Numbered from the stretch's first letter, positions 50,086 through 58,965 are shown. The stretch: DNA of 64,000 bases from Opitutaceae bacterium (GCA_028284385.1 JANQRT010000058.1:272867-336866); one strand, 5' to 3'. The notes: generated from the letters alone by a model not told the origin. Program-made: numbers and translations.

Positions 50086-51573
50086 ATGAAACTCATTCGC
50101 GTAGTATTCGCCAGCTTAGTCCTCATCGGCGCCGCTTCGGCCAAAGCGCAAAGGACTGTGAGATATGTCAACGACATGGAGTATGTTCTGGGCGATGTTA
50201 AGCAGGGTTTCATTCACGACAGGATCAAGACCGAGGCTCAGGTGGAAAATCTGTTGAAGGGTTTCAAGGAATTGGGAGTCAATGGGATACGGATTCCGAT
50301 TTTTGCCGCGAACCTCGTTCCGGACAAGGTGGCCTTGGACTATTTTTTTCTTCGGGCCAAAGAGGAGGGCTTCAAAATATTCGCCAACCCGGTGCTTACG
50401 GACGGCGGCATCCGCATCGCCAGCAACATGCTCTTTGGCGAAACGGAGAGCCCTGCTGACGATCCGGCCAAGACTCAGGCTCTTATCGATCGCATAAAGG
50501 AATTCGCTCAGGAATATCCCTGCGACTGGATCTGTCCCTTCAACGAAGATCGAAGCCCGGGCAAGATGTGGACGGCGGCTCAGTACAATGAAATCTTTTT
50601 GGCCCTTCACCAGAATTTGAATGGCGCCGAGCTCATCGGCCCTTGCCAGTGGGGTCTCCAAGCGGGCATCGATACTTTCGAACACAGCGAGGTGATGCAG
50701 TACGTGTCCGTGGCGACCACGCACAACCTGGGCTTCAATCACGGCTTGTGGTCCGCTTTCATTAATAAGGCGAAGAATCTGGATCTCCCGGTCTGGGATT
50801 CGGAGGTGAATAACAATGCGAAGAACGGCCGGATTGCCAGAATCGAAGCGGCCATCAACAACCAGGTTGATGGTCTAGTGCTCTATAACAGTTGGAACGC
50901 GATCGATCTGGACGATGGTTCCCTTAAAAATGCCAATCTGTATGTACGAGAGTACGTCATCGATTCGATCGAGCTGCCCGGAGAGCTTCGCATCGAGAAG
51001 AAGGATGGGCAGTTGGAGCTAAGCTGGATCTCCTCGGATGTCCGTCTCCAGCAGGCGAATACGCCGAGCGGTCCATGGGCGGATGTAGAGAATGCAGCGT
51101 CCCCTCATTTGGTTTCACCCGATAGCGATAAAATGTTCTTCCGCCTATTCGGCGAGCTCCAACGGGCGACGCGACCGGCGACCTCGACGGTGACGCTCCT
51201 GCACAATGCCTCTAACGCGTACCTCGCCTACGACGAGGCTACTGAGCAGTTTAGCTTGAGCTCGACGCCGGGAACGAACGCCCAATGGCGAAAGGTTGCC
51301 GAGGATGCCCAATGGTTTTATCTGGAGCACGCTGAGAGTGGAAGGCGTTTAGGTTCCGAGGATGACGTTAACCTGGTTATGGAAAACGGCTCCAAACCGG
51401 GGAAGGGGTATCACTGGTTTATCCTCGAAGAGGACGGAAGCGACTGGACGCGTCTCATACAGCGCGCGACTGAGGGACGCCTCCACATCCAGGCGAACGA
51501 AGCGAATTTCCGCATCGGTCCCTCAAGCTGGACGGGAAATAATACGCGTTGGCAGGTCAACCTGCTCCCCTGA
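50086..51573 (+). CDS. Exported GH-A-like hydrolase with C-terminal ricin-like domain
   Basis: Second barrel hydrolase related to that at 36788. The signal peptide is 'VVFASLVLIGAASAKA'. Barrel strands include 'LGVNGIRIPIFAANL' and 'GFKIFANPVLTDGG'. The candidate acid/base is E154 in 'ICPFNEDRSPG' and the candidate nucleophile is E240 in 'LPVWDSEVNNN'. After residue 310 there is a short beta segment ('LELSWISSDVRLQQANTPSG') and then about 130 residues with three weak repeats ('LLHNASNAYLAYDEATEQFS', 'FYLEHAESGRRLGSEDDVNL', 'QRATEGRLHIQANEANFRIG') resembling a ricin/CBM13-type beta-trefoil. Precise family and substrate are uncertain. An operator-like palindrome precedes it. Confidence 0.65.
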   Translation: MKLIRVVFASLVLIGAASAKAQRTVRYVNDMEYVLGDVKQGFIHDRIKTEAQVENLLKGFKELGVNGIRIPIFAANLVPDKVALDYFFLRAKEEGFKIFANPVLTDGGIRIASNMLFGETESPADDPAKTQALIDRIKEFAQEYPCDWICPFNEDRSPGKMWTAAQYNEIFLALHQNLNGAELIGPCQWGLQAGIDTFEHSEVMQYVSVATTHNLGFNHGLWSAFINKAKNLDLPVWDSEVNNNAKNGRIARIEAAINNQVDGLVLYNSWNAIDLDDGSLKNANLYVREYVIDSIELPGELRIEKKDGQLELSWISSDVRLQQANTPSGPWADVENAASPHLVSPDSDKMFFRLFGELQRATRPATSTVTLLHNASNAYLAYDEATEQFSLSSTPGTNAQWRKVAEDAQWFYLEHAESGRRLGSEDDVNLVMENGSKPGKGYHWFILEEDGSDWTRLIQRATEGRLHIQANEANFRIGPSSWTGNNTRWQVNLLP

Positions 51574-51589
51574 TTTTTTGGATACCAAA

Positions 51590-53206
51590 TCAGTCCATGA
51601 ATGCCTTTAGGTTCCAAAGAGGCTCGATGAGACCGGATTCCCATTGGTCCAATTTTTCCTGAAGGCGAGTGACGGTTTCCGGATGGGCTTCGGCTAAATC
51701 GTTTTGCTCGCGGATATCCGTATCCAAATTATAAAGTTCCCACTTCGGATTCTTTAGCTGCTTATTGATGTAGAGTTTCCAGTCGCCGGAACGCACGGCG
51801 TAATGCCCTTTGTTCGAGCCGCCGCGTCGCCAGAAGAGATCGCGCTCAGGCAAGGAGGCTTCTTCGCCTGTGGCAAGAGGGAGAATGTCGACACCGTCGA
51901 GCTGCCAAGCGCGCTTGGGCTCGCCTCCAGCCATTTTCACGAAGGTCGGCAGGAGGTCGAGGGCCGTGACCGGTGTATCTACTGTATGACCGGCGGGGAT
52001 ACGGCTTGGCCAACGCATGGCCCAGGCCACACGAATGCCGCCTTCGTAGAGGTTCGCCTTGGCCCCACGTAGGATCCCGTTATCCGCGCCGAGGTGCTCG
52101 GCTCCGCCGTTGTCGTTAATGAAAAGGACCAGCGTGTTTTCGGTCAGGTCTTGTTCGTCGAGGGCCTCGAGGATCTTGCCCACGTTGTCGTCGAGGGCCT
52201 TGACCAGACCGGCGAATTTGCCGCGCTTCTCGTCTTCGAATTGGGCGACGATATCCGAATCTTCAGGACGCGGCTGAAGGGGGCCGTGCGGCGCGTTGAA
52301 GGGGACGAAAAGGAAAAAAGGTTTATCGCTGTGATTGCGAATGAACTCAACGCTTTTGTCGCCTATGCGGTCAGTCGCGTATCCGGATTCTGGAGTTGGC
52401 TGATTGTCTTCGATAAAGACGCTGACAAGAGGTTCGGTTCTCATTGGCCAAAAATTTCGCTGACCCCGCAGATGGATGAATGAGTAGTCCCACATCCGCT
52501 GCATCGGCCAAGCATCGTAGCGGTAGGCTACTCCCCACTTGCCAACGACTCCGGAGACGTAGCCAAGTGGATTCAAGCGTTCGCTGATCATCGGCTCTTC
52601 ATCGGGCATCCCGCCCTCGTAGCCGATGGGCATATTCATTTCGTGACCGAAGCGCTGCTGGTAGCGACCGGTGAGCAAGCCAGCTCTACTCGGACCGCAT
52701 ACTGGAGCGGAAACGTATGCATTTGTGAATACCGCACCCTCTTCTCCGAGCCTCGTGATGTGGGGCGTGAGTTCAGTGAGCTTGGGATCGGAGCCCGGCT
52801 GAAACCCGTAGTCGATATATCCCGCGTCATCAGTGAAGATCAGAACGATGTTGGGGCGTTCGCTGCCATTAGCCGAGGGCGATGAAGCTTTGTCTTGAGC
52901 AGTCTCCGCAGGGTGTTTGGTTACGTCTATGGAATAGATTGTGATCTCGCCGTCCACCGTCCGTGTAGAAAAACGGTCCTCGCCGACGTATCCGGGATTC
53001 GGGTTGTAGCGAACGACATCCCCGATGAGGATGGCCTGACCATGGCGAGGCTGTTTGAGGGTGATCGCTTTTGTGCCGGTTGCCGGAATGGGTATCACGT
53101 TAGCTCGCGAATCGACAAGGACTTGATGAAAAAACTCGGAGGCGGTGACTCCGATTGCTGAATACAAGACTATGAGTGTCAGGGCGAGTTTGAAAAGTGA
53201 TTTCAT
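51590..53206 (-). CDS. Exported type I sulfatase with N-terminal Ig-like domain
   Basis: Sulfatase whose catalytic domain starts only at about residue 117 ('RPNIVLIFTDDAGYIDYGFQ'). Before it, after the signal 'KLALTLIVLYSAIGVTA', lies a bacterial Ig/cadherin-like module of about 75 residues ('VVRYNPNPGYVGEDRFSTRT') and a Ser/Ala linker. The formylglycine site is C170 in 'CGPSR'. Later motifs are 'VVGKWGVAYRYDAWPMQRMW', 'FVPFNAPHGPLQPRPED' and 'FINDNGGAEHLGADNGILRG'. 538 aa. The gene ends 16 bp from the convergent GH-A-like hydrolase gene. Confidence 0.88.
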   Translation of the reverse strand: MKSLFKLALTLIVLYSAIGVTASEFFHQVLVDSRANVIPIPATGTKAITLKQPRHGQAILIGDVVRYNPNPGYVGEDRFSTRTVDGEITIYSIDVTKHPAETAQDKASSPSANGSERPNIVLIFTDDAGYIDYGFQPGSDPKLTELTPHITRLGEEGAVFTNAYVSAPVCGPSRAGLLTGRYQQRFGHEMNMPIGYEGGMPDEEPMISERLNPLGYVSGVVGKWGVAYRYDAWPMQRMWDYSFIHLRGQRNFWPMRTEPLVSVFIEDNQPTPESGYATDRIGDKSVEFIRNHSDKPFFLFVPFNAPHGPLQPRPEDSDIVAQFEDEKRGKFAGLVKALDDNVGKILEALDEQDLTENTLVLFINDNGGAEHLGADNGILRGAKANLYEGGIRVAWAMRWPSRIPAGHTVDTPVTALDLLPTFVKMAGGEPKRAWQLDGVDILPLATGEEASLPERDLFWRRGGSNKGHYAVRSGDWKLYINKQLKNPKWELYNLDTDIREQNDLAEAHPETVTRLQEKLDQWESGLIEPLWNLKAFMD

Positions 53207-53240
53207 GAAGGATGGATTCGGTTTATGGACGTTTTTTCAG

Positions 53241-53306
53241 CCACGGAGTTCATGCAGACATAGAGAGATATGGATCTTCATCTCTGTGGCTCTGTGAGCT
53301 CCGTGG
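53241..53306. repeat. CCACGGAG-type inverted repeat, copy A
   Basis: Imperfect inverted repeat: left arm 53241-53268 starting CCACGGAGTTCATGC, right arm 53281-53306 ending GAGCTCCGTGG. It shares the CCACGGAG...CTCCGTGG ends with copies B and C. The right arm reads through the last codons and stop of the DUF885 gene (53278-53307). Confidence 0.7.
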
Positions 53307-55032
53307 TTAATGATTTAAGTCGATTTCGAATTAGCTTAGGCAAGTATTTGACTGGGATGGATCCTTCGTTGAGTAACGCTTCGTGAAACGCTCCAAGATC
53401 GAAAGCGTCGCCGAGTTCGCGCTGAATTTCTTGCCGAAGTTTATATATGGCCATGCGTCCGACGAAGTAGGTGCTGAGTTGCGTAGAGCTTTGCTTGCAG
53501 CGAGTCACCTTGAGTCGGGCTTCGCCCTCGGATTGGAAGGCGCCGTCGACCATAAGACTAATGGCTTCGTCGTCGGTCATGAAGCCGGCGTGCATCTTGA
53601 AATCGAGAATGGCGTTTACGATCGCTCGGAGATAGAACTTTAGCTGCATGAGGCGGAGCTTGAGATCTCCGGCTCCGTAGCCTTCGTCCAGCATCATTTG
53701 CTCGGTGTAAACGGCCCAGCCTTCGATATAGACGCCGGAGCCGATGACTTGGCGAATAAGAGAGGGGTGGCGATTGGCGTAGGCGAGCTGTACGTAGTGT
53801 CCTGGATACGCTTCGTGGATGGTGAGGATCTGCAACATGTGCGCGTTGTATTCCTCCATGAAGCTCTGAATCCGTTCGGCGGTCCAGTCGCTCGGAGGTG
53901 GACTGACGGCGTAATAGGTCAAGGACTGTGGATCGAAAGGTGGTGCTGGATCTAGGTAGGCGAGAGAGTTGCCGCGATGGAACTCGGGCATTTCGACGAT
54001 GCGGCAGCTGTCGGGTTCGGGAAGCGCCAGGACGTCTCGTTCGGCGATGAAGTTTTTGATGCGATTGACCGTCGCTCTGGTCCGGTTGAGTAACTCTTCG
54101 GGTGGGTAATGCTCTTGGCTCACGCGGGCGATGACTTTTGCCGTAGTCTCGCGACGTCCTTCGGCGTCGTCCGGCGGCAGCGCTTGTCCGGGGAAGCATT
54201 GACTCCAGAGCTGTCTAGCGACTAGGTACAGGTCGTTTTTGACTCTCTTGTATTCGTTTTCCGCTGACTCGAGAACTTCCTCGGCGTCCAGTCCGGCGTC
54301 GAGAACGAAATCCAGCTTCTTGGAAAACGTTTCTTTGCCGATGCGCCAATCTTCTTTTGCCCGCTTCATGAGATCCCCTTCAAGAAACGCTTGATACTTT
54401 TCGAGCGCTGAGATGACGGGCGCTGCAGCGGCTTCAATAGCCTCTTGTCGCGTGGTTCCGGCGCTTAGGTCGTAGATATTTTTTCTGTAGAAGGAAATGG
54501 CGCCTCGGTTTTGCAGAATGGAGGTTTCGAGTACGGGCTTCGGAGGTCGATCGAGCGTCTGTATCGCAATTTTAATGACGTCGGGAATTTTCGCCATGCG
54601 GGCCAGGCAATTCTCCACGTTGGTTTCTAGCGGGAGCGTAGACTTCGTTAGCAATTGGTATACGCTACCCGTAATGTACTGGCCATACGAACGAGGGTCT
54701 TCCTCGAAGGGCTTGAACGTTTTGGCCAGCCAGAGCTCGCGCATGAGGTCGTGTTCGAAGATCTCGTAGTCGATTTTCGCTTCGGGCGAGAGGGTCTGGT
54801 AGGCGATTGTCTGATGAAGTCCGTCAAGTGACTGGAGATTGTGGACGTCCCAGGCGGCTCGCCCCTCCGGTGAAATGTCATCGAGAAGATGGTCGTAGCG
54901 ATGATTGCCAAGACTTGTGGCCAAGACCGGACGGAGACGAAAGGTTTCCTTCAGATGCTGACGAAAGAAGGCGTACAGTTTTGCGTCTGTGGTGGACCTA
55001 GCCATTTCTGACTCTTCGGTTTGTGGGGACAT
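53278..55032 (-). CDS. DUF885 metallopeptidase-like protein
   Basis: DUF885 family protein, a relative of thermolysin/M3-type carboxypeptidases. The zinc motif is seen in 'TIHEAYPGHYVQLAYANRHP' (HExxPGH), with a downstream Glu in 'YIEGWAVYTEQMMLDEGYG'. No signal peptide is visible at the N terminus, although many relatives are lipoproteins. ATG 55032 is used; ATG 55005 is an alternative. 584 aa is the normal size. The last nine residues, 'TTELTEPQR' and stop, are encoded by a CCACGGAG repeat arm, so the original C terminus was probably replaced by repeat insertion. Confidence 0.85.
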   Translation of the reverse strand: MSPQTEESEMARSTTDAKLYAFFRQHLKETFRLRPVLATSLGNHRYDHLLDDISPEGRAAWDVHNLQSLDGLHQTIAYQTLSPEAKIDYEIFEHDLMRELWLAKTFKPFEEDPRSYGQYITGSVYQLLTKSTLPLETNVENCLARMAKIPDVIKIAIQTLDRPPKPVLETSILQNRGAISFYRKNIYDLSAGTTRQEAIEAAAAPVISALEKYQAFLEGDLMKRAKEDWRIGKETFSKKLDFVLDAGLDAEEVLESAENEYKRVKNDLYLVARQLWSQCFPGQALPPDDAEGRRETTAKVIARVSQEHYPPEELLNRTRATVNRIKNFIAERDVLALPEPDSCRIVEMPEFHRGNSLAYLDPAPPFDPQSLTYYAVSPPPSDWTAERIQSFMEEYNAHMLQILTIHEAYPGHYVQLAYANRHPSLIRQVIGSGVYIEGWAVYTEQMMLDEGYGAGDLKLRLMQLKFYLRAIVNAILDFKMHAGFMTDDEAISLMVDGAFQSEGEARLKVTRCKQSSTQLSTYFVGRMAIYKLRQEIQRELGDAFDLGAFHEALLNEGSIPVKYLPKLIRNRLKSLTTELTEPQR

Positions 55033-55080
55033 CGCGGCGAAATAGTCGAAGTTTACGTATCCAGAATTTCGAACTTATGA

Positions 55081-55156
55081 TTCACCACGGAGGTCGCAGA
55101 GGCACGGAGACGAGAAATGCCCTATTGCTCCGTGTCTCCATGGCCTCCGTGGTGAA
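55081..55156. repeat. CCACGGAG-type inverted repeat, copy B
   Basis: The most symmetric copy: left arm 55081-55111 starting TTCACCACGGAGGTCGC, right arm 55127-55156 ending GGCCTCCGTGGTGAA, loop about 15 bases. It lies wholly between the DUF885 start and the stop of the next sulfatase. Confidence 0.75.
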
Positions 55157-55172
55157 AAATGCCATTATTGAT

Positions 55173-56708
55173 TCACAAAGGCTGGTCGCTCCAGTCGTGG
55201 TTGGCGGAGCGGATAATGACGCGATCGCCGTTGGTCCAGGCTTTTTCGTGTTCGCTGCAGGCCATGAACGTGTCGTTGAGGCTCTTCATCTTTTCGCTCA
55301 TCCACTCTTTGAGATTGTTGCGACGCTTGCGGTAGCCCTTTTCGTTGATGAGGTTCTTGGCCTGTTGAGGATCGGCCTCATTGTCGAAAAGCAGCTCGCT
55401 GCCATCACGACGGTAGCGCGCGTAGGTAAAGCGTTCGCTGCGGGCGGCTCGCCATTCGAAGCCGTCCATCCAGCGGTAGGTATGGCCCATGCCCTGCATG
55501 AGAACCGCGTCTTGGCGGACTTCCTTCTTGCCTAGCAAACCGGGGGATAAATCAATGCCTTCCATTTCCTCCGGCGTATCCAATCCCATGAGACTGAGAA
55601 TGGTAGGGGCATGGTCGGGCGTACCGAAGACACCTTCCATCTCAAGCCCCTTGCGGATTTTCTTGGGCCACTTGATGAGAAAGGGCAGGCGGGCGGATTC
55701 TTCGTAGAAGATCATTTTGAATACGCGGGCGTTGGCTCCTAGCTGCTCTCCGTGGTCGGAAGTGAAAATGAGAATAGTGTCTTCTTCGATACCGGCGTCC
55801 TTGAGCGCTTGCATGAGACGGCCGAGGTTCCAATCGAGATTGGCCGTCTGGGCGTAGTAGACGCGCTTGAAGTCTTCCAGATTCTTCTTCCAGTAGCTAA
55901 TCCAGCGCTCGGGATCGGTGTTGCGATCCATGTAGGGGTCGGGGGTGTCCGACCAGGTTTCGGGCAGAGGAAAGCGCTCGTCGAGGAAGGGCTCGAGGGC
56001 TTCCTTGGTCACATTGTCGCGAGTCCAGGGATCGTGCGGCGGACCGTAGGAAAGGGTTAAATAGAAAGGCTTATCTCCATTTGCGTTGTCCTTGATATAG
56101 TCGATGGTGCGATCGGTCTGCCAATCGGGCTCGTAGCCGGGGATCATGGTCTTGAAGGGTTCGTCATCGACGTAGTAGCCATGAAAAGAATGATGGTTAA
56201 AGTTGCTGGAGAGCCACTGACCGTCCCAGCCGAGGCGGTAGTGGCGCTTGTGGGGCGGCATGTAGGAGTTGTAGACGCGGCCGTGGGTGTGTCGATTAGC
56301 CCAGAGGTGCCATTTGCCGATGTAGGAGGTCTTGTATCCAGCTTCGGATACGACGTGGCCGAGGCAGCGGTGATTCGGGTTGATACGCAGCTCGTTGACG
56401 GCCATGCCGGTGGAACTGGTATGCTTGCCGGTGAAAAGCTGCGACCGGTAGGCGCAACAGACGGGGGTGTTGGAGATGCAATTCAGGAAACTGGCTCCGT
56501 CGCGGGCCATTTGATCCATATGCGGTGTGCGGGCTTGTAGGTCTCCGGCAAAGCCGCATGAGGAATAGCGTAGTTGATCAGCGAATACGTAGATGACATT
56601 GGGTCGTTTGGCAGTCTTGCCGCCACCGATGTTCTTGCCGAGAGCGGCCTGAGCGGAAAGGGCTGCAGCACTCGCGGCCATGGTTTTGAGAGCGGTTCTT
56701 CTGTTCAT
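55173..56708 (-). CDS. Tat-exported type I sulfatase
   Basis: Sulfatase carrying a twin-arginine leader ('MNRRTALKTMAASAAALSAQ', cleavage near 'AALG'). The catalytic start is 'RPNVIYVFADQLRYSSCGFA'. The formylglycine site is C84 in 'CCAYR', the C-x-A-x-R form. Further motifs are 'SYIGKWHLWANRHTHG', 'LSYGPPHDPWTRDNV' and 'FTSDHGEQLGANARVFK'. 511 aa. Its first 26 residues match the GH127-type protein encoded just upstream at 24 of 26 positions, so the two enzymes probably share the export route and act together. Confidence 0.9.
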   Translation of the reverse strand: MNRRTALKTMAASAAALSAQAALGKNIGGGKTAKRPNVIYVFADQLRYSSCGFAGDLQARTPHMDQMARDGASFLNCISNTPVCCAYRSQLFTGKHTSSTGMAVNELRINPNHRCLGHVVSEAGYKTSYIGKWHLWANRHTHGRVYNSYMPPHKRHYRLGWDGQWLSSNFNHHSFHGYYVDDEPFKTMIPGYEPDWQTDRTIDYIKDNANGDKPFYLTLSYGPPHDPWTRDNVTKEALEPFLDERFPLPETWSDTPDPYMDRNTDPERWISYWKKNLEDFKRVYYAQTANLDWNLGRLMQALKDAGIEEDTILIFTSDHGEQLGANARVFKMIFYEESARLPFLIKWPKKIRKGLEMEGVFGTPDHAPTILSLMGLDTPEEMEGIDLSPGLLGKKEVRQDAVLMQGMGHTYRWMDGFEWRAARSERFTYARYRRDGSELLFDNEADPQQAKNLINEKGYRKRRNNLKEWMSEKMKSLNDTFMACSEHEKAWTNGDRVIIRSANHDWSDQPL

Positions 56709-56725
56709 GGAATAGATGGTTTTGT

Positions 56726-56798
56726 GCCACGGAGTTCACGAAGACGCGGAGGATTTTGTTGATTCAATTTCTCTGTGTCTTCGTCAACTCTGTGATGG
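56726..56798. repeat. CCACGGAG-type inverted repeat, copy C
   Basis: Left arm from 56726 (GCCACGGAGTTCACGAAGAC) and right arm to 56798 (GTCTTCGTCAACTCTGTGA...). It is more diverged than copy B but has clear arm pairing around GAAGAC/GTCTTC. It is intergenic between the GH127-type stop and the Tat-sulfatase start. Confidence 0.6.
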
Positions 56799-56835
56799 AA
56801 ATCTAATTTTTCTATGGTTGGGAAATTCTTATCGC

Positions 56836-58965
56836 TTATCTGCGTGGAGGGCCGATCCAGGGGAAGCCTGTGATTCTTAGAGTTGTGCTGCCGTAAGGGA
56901 TGAGGCGAATTTCCTCCCAGTTCGGATTTTCGGGCGTTTCCGCTGGGCTCAACGGCGGGTTGGCAGCGGAATGGCGGTTGAGGGTCCATTCAGGGAGACG
57001 AACGCCTTTGCCAGTCAGGACGACGGGAGCGTTGGCGAGCGTCCATGGATTGCCTCCAATCTCCTCGGATACGCGCGTTTCAAAGTGTTCTGCAGGATTC
57101 TCGGAAGCTTCCTGGGAAAGAGCGTAATTCCATGCAGATTCTGGACGGACTTCTATGTAGCCGCGGTGCATAGCGTCAGGCGAAGCGTCTTCAGGAGTGG
57201 GTCGAACGACTTCGGACCATTTCTCTTGTATCTCTAGAGCGAATACGAGTGGACCTCGCTCGATGGCTTTGCTGCGCCGGTACCAGGTGGAGGCGACGAG
57301 CTCCATGGGAAGCGTCAATTCGACTTGGTCGCCTTCCTTCCACTTGCGGTCCAAAATGTGGATACTGCCCGCCTTGAGCTTCGCATCGACTTTCTTGCCA
57401 TTGACTTTGATGGAAGCGCTCTTGCACCAGCCGGGAATGCGTAGGTGGAAAGGAAATTCGACTGGCTTGGCAGTGGAGATTTTGAAGTTGACCGTCTCCT
57501 TGAAGGGATAGTCGGTTTTTTGAAGAATGTTCACTTCCTGATGCTTGCGACCGAGGAAGGCTTTGACGCTTGACGGGGCGTAGGCGACGGCGGCGATGCC
57601 TTTGTCCTTGGACGCCATGTAGAGATGCTGGGCGAATTTGGGGTTGCCTTGGTGCAGGTTGCAGGTGCAGCAAGGGTAGCCGTTGGTCAGGCCGTAGACG
57701 ACCCGCTCGCCTTTGTCGTTGAAGAAGTTGCGATCGCCTTTGGTGAGCTGGACTTGGTTGCTCTGTTGGAAGTACTGGCGAGCCCGGTAGTCGTTGGTGG
57801 CCTGTGTCGGGAGGGCGTTGAAGGCGACTTTTTCGAGGTGGTCGGCGTAGTCGACACTTCCGGTGATCTCGAACATTTTCTCGAGCGAGAACATCAACTC
57901 GACTGCAGTGCAGAATTCGCTTCCTCGGTCGAGACCGTTGCCGCTGAGGGCTTCGTCGCCGCCGTACATGCCGTTGGGCTGGCCGTGGAAAATGCGAATA
58001 TCGTGCAGGGCCTTTTGGGTGGCTTGGTGGTGATGATCGCTTTTGTCCTGCTGAAAGCGGATGGTCGGCGTCTTCAACATTTGGGCGAGGTTGACGCAGT
58101 GAAGCGATTGACCCTGATCCCCGCGCATGCGAACTCGGTCGCCTTTAAGAAAGATATCGGTGACGGGAATGGTCTGCTCCGCGAGCAGGTCTGCCAGTTC
58201 GAGGAGCTTTTCATCCCCGGTGATATTGTAGAGCCAGAGGACCGACATTATATTGTCACCGCCTCGCTGAGCTCCCCACCAGGAACCGCTTTTCGGATTG
58301 TCAGGATCGTAGAGCGGTCTCCCGGGCAAGTGCTTGAGTTGGTATTCAAAATAACGTGACATGCAGTCGATGACACGCTGATCGCCGGTAGCGAGGTAAT
58401 GCTGCTGAAGAATCTTGAGCATAACCATGCGGGGCCACCAGTCGTCAGGTTTCAGTACCAAGGCGCCACGCGGGGGAGGGCGTTCGCGGTCTTCGTCCTT
58501 TATCTCCACAGGTCCGATGTAACCATCCTCATGCTGGTTTTCGAGGGTCCATTCCACCCAAGGTTTAGCCTTCTCGATAAGCTCATCGTCATCTAGAAGG
58601 CGGGCGAGCGGGTAGAGTCCGTCGATCCAGTAGGGACCGCGTTCCCAGGTGTCGCCGTCGCCGCCTAGCCAAGCGTTGCGCGGGCCAGCGACTTCCGGAT
58701 ACCATTTGTCGAGGTGACCTGTGATGCCGTCAGCCATACGCTGCAGCTCCTCGCGCAGCCAGCCATCGGGCTTGATGCTGCCGAGAGGAAGCTCCGTATA
58801 GGGTTTCTCGGCGAGTGGCGCGCGATTGAAAAGGTAGCGTTCGTAGAGTTCGGTTTCGGTCATTTTTGGATTGGAGCTGGCTGAGAGATTTTTTCCAAAG
58901 GCGGCTTGGGCCGAGAGTGTTGCTGCGCTGGCAGCCATGGTTTTAAGGGCGGTTCTTCTGTTCAT
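56836..58965 (-). CDS. Tat-exported GH127-type glycoside hydrolase
   Basis: Second GH127/DUF1680-type enzyme, distinct from that at 45334. A twin-arginine leader 'MNRRTALKTMAASAATLSAQ' is followed by 'PLGSIKPDGWLREELQRMAD', typical of the family. The alpha/alpha barrel includes 'QHEDGYIGPVEI' and 'WGAQRGGDNIMSVLWLYNIT'. The metal-site equivalents are E350 and C352 ('GSEFCTAVELMFSLEKM') and C432/C433 with an extra C435 ('YPCCTCNLHQG'). The C-terminal beta domains have 'FPFHLRIPGWCKSASIKVNG'. 709 aa without the discoidin module of the other paralog. It may act as an arabinofuranosidase or an anhydrogalactosidase. Confidence 0.82.
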   Translation of the reverse strand: MNRRTALKTMAASAATLSAQAAFGKNLSASSNPKMTETELYERYLFNRAPLAEKPYTELPLGSIKPDGWLREELQRMADGITGHLDKWYPEVAGPRNAWLGGDGDTWERGPYWIDGLYPLARLLDDDELIEKAKPWVEWTLENQHEDGYIGPVEIKDEDRERPPPRGALVLKPDDWWPRMVMLKILQQHYLATGDQRVIDCMSRYFEYQLKHLPGRPLYDPDNPKSGSWWGAQRGGDNIMSVLWLYNITGDEKLLELADLLAEQTIPVTDIFLKGDRVRMRGDQGQSLHCVNLAQMLKTPTIRFQQDKSDHHHQATQKALHDIRIFHGQPNGMYGGDEALSGNGLDRGSEFCTAVELMFSLEKMFEITGSVDYADHLEKVAFNALPTQATNDYRARQYFQQSNQVQLTKGDRNFFNDKGERVVYGLTNGYPCCTCNLHQGNPKFAQHLYMASKDKGIAAVAYAPSSVKAFLGRKHQEVNILQKTDYPFKETVNFKISTAKPVEFPFHLRIPGWCKSASIKVNGKKVDAKLKAGSIHILDRKWKEGDQVELTLPMELVASTWYRRSKAIERGPLVFALEIQEKWSEVVRPTPEDASPDAMHRGYIEVRPESAWNYALSQEASENPAEHFETRVSEEIGGNPWTLANAPVVLTGKGVRLPEWTLNRHSAANPPLSPAETPENPNWEEIRLIPYGSTTLRITGFPWIGPPRR

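Noticed and set aside
53558..54199. Arg/Ser-rich 213-codon frame inside the DUF885 gene
   Set aside because: Same strand but alternative frame of a clear metallopeptidase gene; composition is typical of a shifted frame.
57625..58359. + strand open frame of 244 codons opposite the GH127-type gene
   Set aside because: Antisense shadow of a clear GH127-type gene; no family signature or ribosome site.
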